Assembly (NCBI RefSeq): GCF_954871325.1
Contig: NC_088775.1
Span: 7,665,561 to 7,729,560, forward strand
DNA: 64,000 bases
Origin: Gordionus sp. m RMFG-2023
Taxonomy: Eukaryota; Nematomorpha; Gordioida; Chordodea; Parachordodidae
Direction: 5' to 3'
Below are positions 26,570 through 64,000 of the stretch, piece after piece. Every line of letters starts with the position of its first letter. The first letter of the stretch is position 1. A program made the position numbers and the translations under genes. The notes under the pieces are model-generated. The model was not told the origin of the DNA. It made no database searches and worked only from the letters and a program-made list of their open reading frames with translations.

Positions 26570-29500
26570 CGAATCGCGACTAAAAAAAGGTAGTAAATAA
26601 CTAAGGGAAAAGGTTATTGAGTTTTCAAAAAAATTTGTTTCTTAAAATTTCTGCCTGAGAAATGTAATGGGTACTTAAAAAGTAAATTTAAACATTTCAC
26701 CAAATTTTATACAAAATTTCCTTTTATAAAGTCATTTCCAAATGTTTTCTTCCTAAAATATTTACAAAATTTTTAACAAAAACCAACTCGTGTATCATGA
26801 ATACGAAAGGAATAATACTATATTATTTAATTTTCCCGTTTTATATAATATAAAAATTTTAAAATGTCAGAGATTTAAAAGCTTTTGCCTAATTATAAAA
26901 AATTTTGAAAAAAAAAATAAAATAATAAAAAAACCTTCCCTAAACACCTTTAATTACTTTAACGTGTATAAATGAAACATAAAATATATTTTAAAAAAAT
27001 TATATTTTAAATGATAAAAATAATTTTAAAAATTCTTTTTTTATATATCTATCAATTCTCGTGACTATTTAAAAAAAATTAAAACTTCTCACTTTGTTAA
27101 AATAAAAATAGTAAAAATTATATAATTTTACATTTAATATAAATTTTTTTTTTTATATTTTAGACAATTTGTAACAAAATTGTGGTAAAATGTTTAGATA
27201 AAGAACAAAGAAAGAAATAACCAAAATAAAGATACAAGTAACGAAAATAAATTACTAAAATTTTAACACGACATTCAATCAATTTTAACGAGAATATTTT
27301 TTTATAAAAAAATTTTGTAAATTTTATTTTTTTAAAAAATAAGAAAGGATAATATATTCCATTAGGATAATTAAAAATATATTAAAAGTTAAAAATAAAA
27401 ATAAAAGAAAGATTTAATAAAATACCAACCTTTTTTATACAGTGTTTGTAATGCTCTTCAAGATAAAAATGTTCAAAGATTTTGATCTCTGTAAGTTTTT
27501 TTTTTTCAGTTGTTTAAAATAATATTTTGAATGCTTGGAGAACAAGTTTTTTGAACAAATTTTACCTATAAAAATTCCAAGATAAATTTTTGTGATTTTT
27601 ATGCATTATTTTTTCGACATAAAATCACAAGTTTTTTTAAAAAAATAAATATGATTTTTGAACTTCTTAAAAATTAAAATCTTTTTAAAAAAATCTTATT
27701 TTATGATCATCAAAGATTTTTTGCTCAAATTTTTTAAAATCTAATTTACAAATGTTATTCTTCCTTTAATCCTTCCTTCCTTCCTTCCTTCCTTCCTTCC
27801 TTCCTTCCTTCCTTCCTTCCTTCCTTCCTTCCTTCCTTCCTTCCTTCCTTCCTTCCTTCCTTCCTTCCTTCCTTCCTTCCTTCCTTCCTTCCTTCCTTCC
27901 TTCCTTCCTTCTATTTTTGTATTACATTAATTTTTATATTGTTATATTAATAAATCATTTCCGCTCTAAGAAATTTCTAGCAAGAAGAATTATTATCCAT
28001 TATATTACGATACATTTATTACTAATAATCTAGTATTTTGTTATTTAATGTTATTACATTACCAAAAAAAACTAGATTAGTGTGTAACATTTGAAGGCAA
28101 AAAATTTGCGTTAGAATTCTATCCTAAATTTTGCTTTAGAACGGTTCTAGTCTATGTTCCCTCAGCTCCAAGAGTCTGCCCTTAAAAAACCAGACCATAA
28201 TATGTATTGTATATTATCATAACGCCAGAAAATATTTACATATTTCTAATGATTATATGATATAAATGTAATGCACTAAGATAGAGTAGAAGTGTAATAC
28301 TTTCCTTCTTTAAAACAATTTTTTATTTTATTTATTAAAAATCGATTTCATTAACCATTTACATTAAAAATTTTTTTTAAATATTAAAGTTAACTTTAGA
28401 TATATTTTTTATAAAATGAAAATAATAAAGATATCAAATAATTATATTTTTATATTTAAAAAAAAACTATATATTTTGAATCTAGATAAAAAAATGGGGA
28501 GAAAAGGATCTCAAGATTTAGCTAGTCAGGATTTAGTTCAGAAAAATAAACCTCTTTTTAAAAAAAGGATTATTTTGAGAAATAAAATATATCAAAGGGA
28601 CATTTTTTTTCGGAGAGTATCGTGATTTAATTAATTTCTTATACAAGGAAACACCGATAATTATTTTTTTAAATTCAGTTGTTGGCCCTCAAATATCTTT
28701 TTTTTTAAAATTATTATAAGATTTTGAAACAATTCATCACATTAACACATTCGTGAACTTCTTGAAATATTATTTTTTATACAGGAATGAAAAGAAATGA
28801 TAATAATAGTTTATTTTATAATCTAAATTTTCATATATACATAATATATGTATGTGTGTTTGTGTGTAGAAGGAAGGTTCAACTTGAAGGAGATCTTTTA
28901 ATTGAATGAAATGCATTCAAAATTAAACAATTATCTAAAGTAGTAAGGAGTAAGATTAAAGATTAAAGAGATATGGGGTTAAGGTCGGTATCATCACTAT
29001 CCTTTAAATTACATTTAATTTTTAGATTTTCAAAATGATCCTTTTTTTTAGCTAACATTTTCAAAATGATCCTTTTTAGGGGCTCAATTAATTTTTCAAG
29101 GGGCTTGAGCCTCATTATTACCCTCCCCCCCCCTCTAGTGATGCTACTGGTTTTTGATAAAATTATATCATTTTTTTCATAAATAAATAGATATATTAAA
29201 TCAGCTGTTGTAACGGAAGACCATAATCGTATGTGTATTTATATATATATATATATTTAATGTGTCAATAAGTGGCAACCAACAAGGGGGAGAAAGATAA
29301 TAAGAAAAGTCTATTCAGATAGATACCTTTGAATGTCTTTACTTACCTATCCGATCCCAATCCGTTCGTTTATTATTATTATAAAGAGGTATATTATCTT
29401 ATAATTATAGAATTTCATATATTATTCGTCTAAAGCTTTTTAGTATATTTCTCTTTATTTGCTTATCTTTTTTTTAAGATAATAAATGAATCTTATCATT

Positions 29501-29710
29501 CTTTATTCCTGAAATAAGTATTTGAATTTGTTTTTACTTTAAATAATTAGTAAAAAATTAGAAATTTATAAAATACTATACAATTAAATCTAATTATTTC
29601 CTAATTTTATTCTATAACCCAAAAAAATTTAAATTTTTTTTTTGTAGTTTCTCTTTTTTTAAATTATTCACTAACAAGAAGGTTTCTTTTAATTAAAAAA
29701 AAGGTATTAG
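26570..29710. other. AT-rich intergenic spacer
   Basis: Holds the (TTCC)n array at 27,770. Near 29,125-29,145 a C-run precedes ctctagtgatgctactgg, a hAT-like end. No gene is supported. Confidence 0.45.
27770..27911. repeat. (TTCC)n microsatellite
   Basis: About 142 bases of uninterrupted ttcc units. Confidence 0.97.
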
Positions 29711-29796
29711 TCAGTGTTGTTAAAAGCTATTTTTAAAAGTAGGCGCTATAGTTGTCCACTATCTTACAAAAAAAAGTAGCGACTTATCGCTAACCT

Positions 29797-30061
<265 letters not shown>

Positions 30062-30274
30062 CAAAAATGACATTTCTAAAAATTACTTTGTTAGAATGTT
30101 AAGGTTCTTGCTTTCTAGATTCATTTTCATGATATATATCGCTAGCTGAATATTATAGTATTCAATATCCACTTCTTTTCCAAAATACATCCCCTCTCCC
30201 TTTCATATAAATATATCCTTCATTATTTATATTCTTCCGTATCACCAATAAAAATTAAATTTTAAAGAACAATT

Positions 30275-30486
30275 TAGTGTTTTTTTAAACGACCCCGATA
30301 TAGATTGATTGAGATACTAGCCAAAATAATATTATGTAAGCCTCAAGATTTGGCGATTAGAGGTCAAAACTCTTCTGTCATCTATGAACAAAATCTCCTG
30401 GGCTTACATAATATAATTTTGGCTAAGATCTTAATCGGGCTCTTTTTAAAAATCAACCTAAAAAGGGGGGTCCTTTAAAAACACTA
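30275..30486. mobile_element. TAGTGTTGTT-family MITE
   Basis: From tagtgtttttttaaacgacc to tttaaaaacacta. The centre has gcctcaagatttggcgatta and ccatctatgaacaaaatctc. Confidence 0.7.
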
Positions 30487-30489
30487 TTG

Positions 30490-31880
30490 TCAACCCCCTA
30501 TTTAAACTACAATAAATATTATTTTTTAAAAAGCCCTACCGAAAAATTTATATTGATTGTCCATGTAGTAATATATATACATTAGAAGTAGTTCTAAAGT
30601 TCATGGTGAAATTGGCTGAAATTTATAGGGTAAATACTCTACACATGCTAGAATACATTTCCGGTAAATCAGATTTTAAAAATTTTTAAATCGCCCTCGG
30701 TAAAGGATTTAAAATCAAGAGATTCCGAATCCCCGTACGACATATGTATAATTTGTAGATAATTAAATTATTATCTCCTAGGAAAAATTTGGTAATTTTT
30801 TTTTTTTAAACCAAAACTAACAAAAACCAATTATTTATATTTAACTCTTTAAAATAGTTCTTAATAATTATAATGAGTGTTTTATTATAAATGATTATAA
30901 TATGCGTGTTATAAAAACGTATATAATATTGTTTGCACGGTATATTTCCTACACCTTGCCTGTTGTCTATTACATTATTATTTGTTATATAATTAGTGAG
31001 CTTTTCTGGGGAAAATAAAATTAATCCATATTATGCGCCTACATATACTTGTATCTCATAATCTATCCAGACAATGGATTTAATAACAAAAATAATTGTT
31101 TTTTGGTGCGCATAAAAACCAGTAAGATGTATCCTAGTATCTACTTATTAATAAACATAGCTTCGAGTTCGGCTAAATAGCATAGTTGGGTAGCTAAATG
31201 TTCGCTAATTTAGCTCGATCTTCCGACGCCTGCCGAAGAAAATCCGTTAATATTAAGACGTCTTAATTTATATTAGTCTCAGCTGATATCTTAGGCTAAA
31301 TACTTGGATTAGTCCTAAAACAAACCAAGTTGTTTAACCTAGAAATAAACAGAAATAAGTTTTCTAAAATAGGTTAAATCTTATTTTTTTATTATAATTT
31401 TTTTATTATATAATATATAATATATATGTTGTAATTTAATTAATTCGAACGAGTATTTTAAATCAAAAATCTAATAGAAAAGTATTTTTTATCTTTAAAT
31501 ATAATTTTTCCTTTTTATAAATTAATTTATTTTTGAACATTTTAATTATCTATTTAAATTTTATCCCTACAAGATTTATTAATTTAATAGCGTAATCTGG
31601 TATTTATTATTATATTGAAAGTGTAGAGAGCATCGCGTGTAATTCATATTTTTTTGTGTGCGAAATAAATTTTTTAAGGTGTACAGCATCGAAAAATTAT
31701 ATCGACATTTAAATATTTATATAATATTTTTTTATAAAGAAGAAGAAATAATTAAATATTAAAAAAATTTAAATCAAGCTAAAACAGGCTTAGTGAATCA
31801 AGTTACATTTTGAGGACAGATTTCTAATTTGTATATTTACAAAAAAAAATTCAGATAATATTTTCGCCTTTGCCACGAGT
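30490..31880. other. Spacer downstream of the guanylyl cyclase
   Basis: Contains a 16,098-type end at about 30,640-30,745 (catttccggtaaatcagatt). A more complex stretch at 31,140-31,340 (cgatcttccgacgcctgccg) was not identified. No gene. Confidence 0.4.
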
Positions 31881-31884
31881 TCCT

Positions 31885-31890
31885 TTTATT
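31885..31890 (-). promoter_or_regulatory. Possible polyadenylation signal of the guanylyl cyclase gene
   Basis: AATAAA lies one base downstream of the TAA stop. AATAAA is frequent by chance in such AT-rich sequence, so the real signal may lie further away. Confidence 0.35.
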
Positions 31891-57887
<25,997 letters not shown>

Positions 57888-57999
57888 AGTATTTTTATAT
57901 AAGCGTATATATTTTTGGAAATTTTTAGCTGATTTATGGGGAAAAATTTTTTTTATAAATAATTTATATCGATACAAGTCCAACTATAAAAAATAATTG

Positions 58000-59600
58000 T
58001 AAAAAACTAACCTATTTAAAGTAAACATATTTTTTATTATTATATTGAGCATTTTTAAATGGTTTCTAAATGCAATTATTTTGTTCTTACACAAATAAGA
58101 TTCAAAGTCAATCTTTAATTAATTCGGAACAACTTTTTTTTTAGCATCTCTATAAATAGAATAGAATAATTAAGTATAATAAAAATTGCTTAAAAATATT
58201 TAATTTCGTTTTTGCTCTCAGAGATTCAATTTATTCTCTGTTCCTTTTCTTTTGGTTGCAAACGGTGTATACATAGCATTTATTATTATATATATAATAA
58301 ATTATAAAATATTATTTATCGCATTTACAAAGGACGGCTAATAAATTCTTTTTGAAAGTTATAAAAAAAAAATTAAATATTAAATATTAAAATAGCATAA
58401 CTGTAAAAGCTAGTTTGCTAGAAAATATTAATAATTTTTTTTTATTACTAATATAAAATGCGCATTAATTGCGAAAATTAGGAAACAATTAATTAATTAT
58501 TTTGGTATATTATTAATATACAAAGGTTAATATTAATGCACCTATTTTAAGGATTAAATAATTATTGTGATATTTATAGTCAACAATTTTTTAAACACGA
58601 TATTCGCGTTATTTCACTAATCGTTTTCCGATTTAATTACATATTTTATCAATCCAAAATACTTCTGCTAGCTAGTTGACTTCTTATATTATATGTTTCA
58701 GTAAGTTTTAGAGTTATATATAACTTTTCCAGTAGGTGATATTGCATCCAATGTAATGTTGGCTTATTTACCTCCCACAGTGGGCTTCTAAAGACTTGGC
58801 ACATTATTTAGAACCTTTTGCTTTTAGGAATCTGTAATAGTAATTCTTTCTTCTGTTCTCTTAATATCAAGGAGACTAACCCTGGATTAAAGCCCTACTA
58901 GGCTTATAGTAGGGGAGACTGGGGTTAGGTAAACCGTGGGGCTTGGCAAACCATTTAATATTATTTTAAAATTATAAACACTAGAAGGTTAAAGTTTTAT
59001 CCTAATATAGATTTTATTAGTTTACATCTATAGACAAAAAATCTTTTGAAATGATTAATTATTAAAAATTTTATTTAAGAAATAAAATTTTGATGAAATT
59101 TTCTAAAGATTTTTACATGACAGAATCTTTCCTACGATGATTTTCTCCAACAATTTCTTATATAAGGTCGTAGATAATGTTCTCTCCATTCACGGAAAAT
59201 ATCGTCCCTTTTCAATTCTCCCAAAAAAAAGACATCTTGTCCAATTAAAATGTCGATTTCTAAAATATAATAATCTACACTCTTCAAAGATGATATAATA
59301 TTATGCCAACATATTCGAAATAATCAATTATCGCTCTTCCAACTACATATCAACATTCGCTGAAAGCACTATCGAGGGAGGCTTGTCCTATCAAAACTTT
59401 CTTTTTCAAATAGTAGAAACGCTTAACTTCTTTTGTGTAACGAATAGTTCTAAGACAACCTTAAGATTTCCCTATTTTGCGGCCGTAGAAAAATTCCCTT
59501 AAGTTTGAATTCTTTTTACATTACCACACCCTAAAGATTTCCCCGACAAAGTTTAATTTTTTTTTTTTGCATTTCTTGGTTTACCAGTATTTTCGATTAT
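58000..59600. other. Spacer between the guanylyl cyclase start and the LINE
   Basis: This should contain the cyclase promoter, but I see no distinctive element. At 58,908, gtaggggagactggggttag matches the ends of the 5,583-6,446 element; no partner end was found. Confidence 0.4.
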
Positions 59601-62600
59601 TTTATTTTTTTATTTGCCATTGCATCTAATTTATTATTATTTTAAATTTACCAACCCTCCTAATTTCGATTGTTCATAATCTTTCTTTTTTCTTTCAATT
59701 TTTGATTTTTTTCTTTCCCCCTTTTTTCTTGTTTATACCCCCCCCCCCCTTTTTTTTTTTGTTCGTAATAATACTTTTTATACTTTTTGTACCTAGTCTT
59801 ATTTTATAAATATTATTGTTTATTTATATTTTTTTTCAAATTTACCAACCCCTCTAATCTCGATAATACTTCTGAAAGGATAGATCAGGTATTCCTCTCT
59901 TCCCAATTTTGATTTTTTTTTTCCCCATTTAATCTTTTTTTTTTCTTCCAATCAAAATTATATCCGTTAATATATATTTTTTTTTTTTGTGTTTTCTCCC
60001 TTTCAAAGCCATCTCATGGTTAACTCTTGTTGTCAAGTATGCTTAAAAATAGTTTCGCTTAATTTAAATGGCGTGTTTAGGAAACATGGTTCACCCGCGT
60101 GCCACAATTCTGGAAAATTTCCCCTCTCTTACGGCCCAGATCCTTTAATTAACGCTCCTCACTCGTATGACCCCATTCCACCATGTTCCTCAAGCTCTGT
60201 TGATTTATTCCTTAATTCGCATAAGCCCCCAGTTCTTTCTAGGATCCCTATAGCCGCCCGAGAGTCTACCTCTAGGTTCCTCATGTCACTTATAAATAAT
60301 TTGAATTCGGATTTCTCCTCACTACCCTTATGGTTAGACCTGGTTAGTTTTTGTTTTCGAGTCCTAGTTAAACCCAAAAATAAAATAAATAACTTATCTG
60401 CCTTAATTAAGGAAAAAGTTTCCAATTTTGAAAATACAATTATCGATGAATTTTCTCCTTCGTACGCTTTAAACCCCAACTCCTTCCGTCACAAATTGAT
60501 CTCCGAAAAATTAGATCTTGGAGATATTAGCGGTGCGGCCCGAATATTGTCCTCCGATGACTCTATTTCTCCTATCAACGTTACCATATTTAAACAACTT
60601 CTTGAAAAACATCCACGAGCGTCCCCTTTTAACATCCACCCGCATGCCTCCTCCCCTATTCCCTTTACCTGTGACGAAGTACTTAAGTGCTTAAAGTCCT
60701 TTAAAAAAGGGACGACAGGGGGGTTGGACGGCTTCAGACCTGGTTTCTTTGTGGAGTTAATTCAATGCCCTGATAGTGGCTTCATTGACCCTTTGTTGAA
60801 AGCATTAACCGAACTGTGCAATAATATCCTCGTACGCAAAGTTCCCCTTTGCATTCGTCCTATTATTTTTGGCGCCCGTCTTGTCTCCTTGACCAAACCG
60901 GATGGCGGCGTTAGACCCATAGCCATAGGGTCATTCTTTCGTCGCTTAGTCGCCATGGCTATCGTAAATAGGATTCGGCCTAAGGCTAGTTCCTTCTTAT
61001 TTCCTTCACAGTTAGGATTTGGAGTGAGAGGTGGGTGTGAAGTGGCCTCACATGTTGCGCGTATTTTTATAAATACTGAGGCCGATAAGGTTTTCTGCAA
61101 GTTAGACTTCAGAAATGCCTTCAACACCATCCATAGGAGGGCATTCTTACCATCTTTTTTACACCATTTCCCAAAATATGGGAATTTCCTTAATTCCTGT
61201 TATGGATTCCCTTCGTTACTCAAATTCGGGGAATTTTCCATCTCCTCCGAAGAGGGGATACAGCAAGGTGATCCTCTAGGCCCCCTGCTCTTTACTATAG
61301 GGATTCATGATTTGATCAAAAATTTAAAGACTAATTTCCAATTAGACCTTAATTTATGGTATCTCGACGATGGCTCTTTTGGCGGTTCTTTATCCAATGT
61401 TATGTCGGCCATAGAGTACGTTGAAATGGAAGCTTCGAAAATTGGTCTTTCCCTAAATAGGAAAAAGTGTGAAATTTCCTCCCTCAACAATAAGGATTTT
61501 ATTCCTCCCTTAGATTTTACAATCATTCCGCATGAGGAACTCTGTCTTTTAGGTTCCCCTATTGGTTTTTCAATCTCCTTTTGTCAAAAAACTTTTGAGG
61601 ATTTGATCCATTCCCTTTCCAATTCACTCAAGAATCTTCCTCATCTCCCCAAACATCAGTTCTTCTTTCTCACCAAAAAATGTCTTTTTCTACCTAAATT
61701 CTTACATTTATTTAAATCTTCCCCCGTTTTCCAGTACAATACTCTCCTTAAGGTCTTCGAATTAAAATTTAAACATTTTATCGAATCCCTTTTAGGCTTA
61801 AATTTTTCCGATTTCAATTGGTCCCTCGCCTCTATGCCCGCTTACCAGGGTGGACTGGGATTGTTACCCCCCTTCCTTATGGCAATTGCGTGTTTTCTTT
61901 CATCTCGAATATCCTTCGCCGATTCTATTTCCTCGCTTATCGAGTTGGACGATCCCCTTCTATCTTCAGCTAAACAAGAGTGGCTTACTCTAATCACCCA
62001 AGGCTCCGAGCAGCCAATTTCCTGCCATCTAAAGAGCTTCCTGGTCCCTATGCTTCAATGCTCGTTTGAAAAACTTTGTATGTATCCTGAGCTAACTAAC
62101 CTTCAACTGCTCAGAAACGCAAAAAAAAACTCTAACGGCCATGAATGGCTAGACGCGATTCCGAGTGGTAAAAAGGAAACGTTACTCACAGACGATGAGT
62201 TTCAAACTGCCATTGGCCATAGGCTTGGTTGCCTTATCTCTTCTGTGGACACCTGTGCCGCCTGTCACAAACAGGTTGATCCTTTCTCTAGACATTGTTT
62301 CTCGTGCCTCAAAGTCAGTGGCCGTTTCCTGAGGCACGACAACCTTAATAGGTTAATCGGCAAAGCCTTGATTTCGGCCGGTTTCCCCAATAGCTTGGAG
62401 CCATTGGGGCTCCTAAATGCTGACGGTAAGCGCCCTGACGGCATGTCTTTAACGTCTTGGCACGGCGGCAAAAGACTTGTCTGGGACGTCTCTTGTGTTA
62501 CCTCCTTTCCGGCTAACGGAAATACCGACCTCTTGGAACTACAAGAAACCAATAAGTTTAATAAATATAGATTCCTCCCTAACTCTTTTATATTTATTCC

Positions 62601-63100
62601 CCTAATTTTTAGCGTCCTTGGAAACCCCGGTCCCCAATCCCTAAAGTTCTTAAATCAATTGGGTAGAAGAATTTCGTTAAGGACAGGGGTCAAAAACGAG
62701 TCCCTATCTTTTAAACAAAAAGTCCAATTTGAAATCCTAAAGGGGAACTACAAATGTTTCTTCGAAACACTCCCATTTCCCTCCTAGTTTATCAAATATA
62801 GTCATTGTTAATTTTATATATATTTTGCATCGCAACTATATTTAGATTTTAACCACAAAAAAAATTTTTTTTCGTTATAATTAAACAGTTATGTTTTAAT
62901 ATATATATATTTTTTTTTCCGAGTATGTACTATATTTCTTTTTTATATATCATTAGATTTTTTATTGTAATATTATTATTTTTTTTTGTTACAATTTATT
63001 AGTGTTTTTCACGCGCCCAAATTTTTATAATATATAATACTATTTTTGTAAAATTACAATTTTTTTTATAAAATTTTATCTATTAATAATGATGTAATAT
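59600..63100 (+). mobile_element. Non-LTR retrotransposon (LINE) carrying the 923-codon frame; ends approximate
   Basis: Element boundaries are estimates. Upstream of the frame is a long T-rich leader with two similar copies of 'aaatttaccaacccYYctaa' at about 59,643 and 59,836. Downstream is an AT-rich tail with no further coding. I found no clear target duplication. Confidence 0.55.
60016..62787 (+). CDS. LINE open reading frame: reverse transcriptase with C-terminal restriction-like endonuclease
   Basis: An unbroken 923-codon frame from the ATG at 60,016; the frame is open slightly further upstream but has no better ATG. Order: C2HC finger (C6, C9, H24, C29); reverse transcriptase with KLDFRNAFN (Asp 364) and YLDD (449-452), preceded by LTKPDGGVRPIAIG and followed by the thumb; a CCHC knuckle (C747, C750, H760, C764); RHD at 773-775; RPDG (806-809); and WDV (Asp 824). 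RPD followed by Asp about 15 residues on is the pattern of the restriction-like endonuclease of R2-type LINEs. No N-terminal apurinic-type endonuclease is seen. The known role is target-primed reverse transcription. The intact frame suggests a young, possibly active copy. It lies head-to-head with the guanylyl cyclase, about 2 kb from its start. The exact LINE clade is not resolved. Confidence 0.9.
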   Translation: MVNSCCQVCLKIVSLNLNGVFRKHGSPACHNSGKFPLSYGPDPLINAPHSYDPIPPCSSSSVDLFLNSHKPPVLSRIPIAARESTSRFLMSLINNLNSDFSSLPLWLDLVSFCFRVLVKPKNKINNLSALIKEKVSNFENTIIDEFSPSYALNPNSFRHKLISEKLDLGDISGAARILSSDDSISPINVTIFKQLLEKHPRASPFNIHPHASSPIPFTCDEVLKCLKSFKKGTTGGLDGFRPGFFVELIQCPDSGFIDPLLKALTELCNNILVRKVPLCIRPIIFGARLVSLTKPDGGVRPIAIGSFFRRLVAMAIVNRIRPKASSFLFPSQLGFGVRGGCEVASHVARIFINTEADKVFCKLDFRNAFNTIHRRAFLPSFLHHFPKYGNFLNSCYGFPSLLKFGEFSISSEEGIQQGDPLGPLLFTIGIHDLIKNLKTNFQLDLNLWYLDDGSFGGSLSNVMSAIEYVEMEASKIGLSLNRKKCEISSLNNKDFIPPLDFTIIPHEELCLLGSPIGFSISFCQKTFEDLIHSLSNSLKNLPHLPKHQFFFLTKKCLFLPKFLHLFKSSPVFQYNTLLKVFELKFKHFIESLLGLNFSDFNWSLASMPAYQGGLGLLPPFLMAIACFLSSRISFADSISSLIELDDPLLSSAKQEWLTLITQGSEQPISCHLKSFLVPMLQCSFEKLCMYPELTNLQLLRNAKKNSNGHEWLDAIPSGKKETLLTDDEFQTAIGHRLGCLISSVDTCAACHKQVDPFSRHCFSCLKVSGRFLRHDNLNRLIGKALISAGFPNSLEPLGLLNADGKRPDGMSLTSWHGGKRLVWDVSCVTSFPANGNTDLLELQETNKFNKYRFLPNSFIFIPLIFSVLGNPGPQSLKFLNQLGRRISLRTGVKNESLSFKQKVQFEILKGNYKCFFETLPFPS

Positions 63101-63629
63101 AAAAAAAATTAAAACTTCATTTATATATAAATTAAATTTTATAGCAAAGTTTAAACACTCTTCTATAATTTGGGAAAGTTTTATGAATATTTATTATGTC
63201 TATATAGTATTTCAATCATGATTAGTAAATTTAGAGCTAGCGCGGCTTTCTAAACTCGATATGGTGCAAAAATATAAATCCAAAAAAATTAATATAGGAG
63301 ATCATTTAATATTGATAATTATTTAGAAGTATATAAAAATTTAATGAATTAATATTATAATTGTAATTTAGGCTATTAGGGTATATGAAAATTGTAAATC
63401 AACAAGGAAGACTAGCCAACTTACAGGTAAATTTATCTACATTATCTGTCTTATTTTTAAGATATAATCACAATAATTTTATGTAATTTTTAAACAATAT
63501 AATCAATTTTTAGCAATATTTAATAATAGAAATTAAATATTTTTATTAAATGTAATTTATAAATGATCTTATATTTTAGATTGATTACAATTTAGATGAA
63601 TTATAGTATTATTGTATTAATTTTATGTA

Positions 63630-64000
63630 GTGCTGTAAACATTTTTAAAAAAATCGAACGCGTTCGCGTTCAACGTTTATTGACAAAAATCGAAGTTCAC
63701 GTTCACGTTCAAATTCAAAAAAAGGAACGCGTTTAAGTTCATGAACGCGTTCATGCGTTCATGCGTTCAAAATTTTATGATTAATTTTTTTTTAAATTTA
63801 ATTTAATATAAATAAATGCCTTATATTTTTCAAAACAATATATTAGCCATGATAAAAAATAATAGTTTTATTTTGATAATATAATTATAAACACAATATA
63901 AATAGAGCGATAAAAAAATAAATTTATTAAAAAAATTTCTTATTAATTTTTAATTATAATTGCTTTTCAAAATTTTCATCTGATAGGCATGAACGCTTGG
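63630..64000. mobile_element. Partial MITE with GAACGCGTTC motifs, cut by the window end
   Basis: From tagtgctgtaaacattttta the sequence carries gaacgcgttcgcgttc, gttcacgttcacgttc and gcgttcatgcgttcatgcgt separated by A/T, then an AT-rich centre, and another gaacgc at the window end. Same design as the other G+C-motif MITEs. Confidence 0.5.

Noticed and set aside
60159-61526. Several minus-strand frames of 70-120 codons
   Set aside because: They are shadows of the LINE reading frame.

Overview
The window is strongly AT-rich DNA from an invertebrate animal. The evidence is a spliced receptor-type guanylyl cyclase with GT-AG introns, two classes of LINE, hAT-type DNA transposons and many short palindromic transposon relics. 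The species cannot be named from the sequence. There are two host genes that I can support, both on the minus strand.

1-31 kb is gene-poor. It holds one small complete gene at 10,039-10,344, a secreted 101-residue peptide precursor with two candidate amidation sites (...RRY-GR and ...LRY-GKK). The rest is AT-rich spacer with long tetra- and pentanucleotide repeats, a large family of ~225 bp palindromic MITEs (ends TAGTGTTGTT, 8 bp target duplications), other inverted-repeat elements, and a badly decayed RTE-like LINE near 13.6-14.9 kb.

31.9-57.9 kb is one gene: a membrane receptor guanylyl cyclase that I could trace through 16 exons, from signal peptide (57,887) to stop codon (31,891). All splice phases fit, and the product is about 1,269 residues. 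Domain order is ligand-binding ANF-receptor fold, one membrane helix, kinase-homology domain, dimerisation helix, and guanylate cyclase with intact metal, guanine-specificity and transition-state residues. Its introns are full of mobile DNA: a broken RTE LINE (40.0-43.0 kb), a decayed LINE 3' region (about 33.2-33.7 kb), microsatellites, and in intron 2 a nest in which a MITE lies inside a hAT transposon that lies inside an old restriction-like-endonuclease LINE.

58-64 kb holds a LINE with one unbroken 923-codon reading frame (60,016-62,787): N-terminal zinc finger, reverse transcriptase with YLDD, CCHC knuckle and a C-terminal RPD...D endonuclease. It lies head-to-head with the cyclase gene. 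The older relative in intron 2 shares its C-terminal architecture. Exon boundaries were read by eye from splice signals and family knowledge; no alignment or database search was run.
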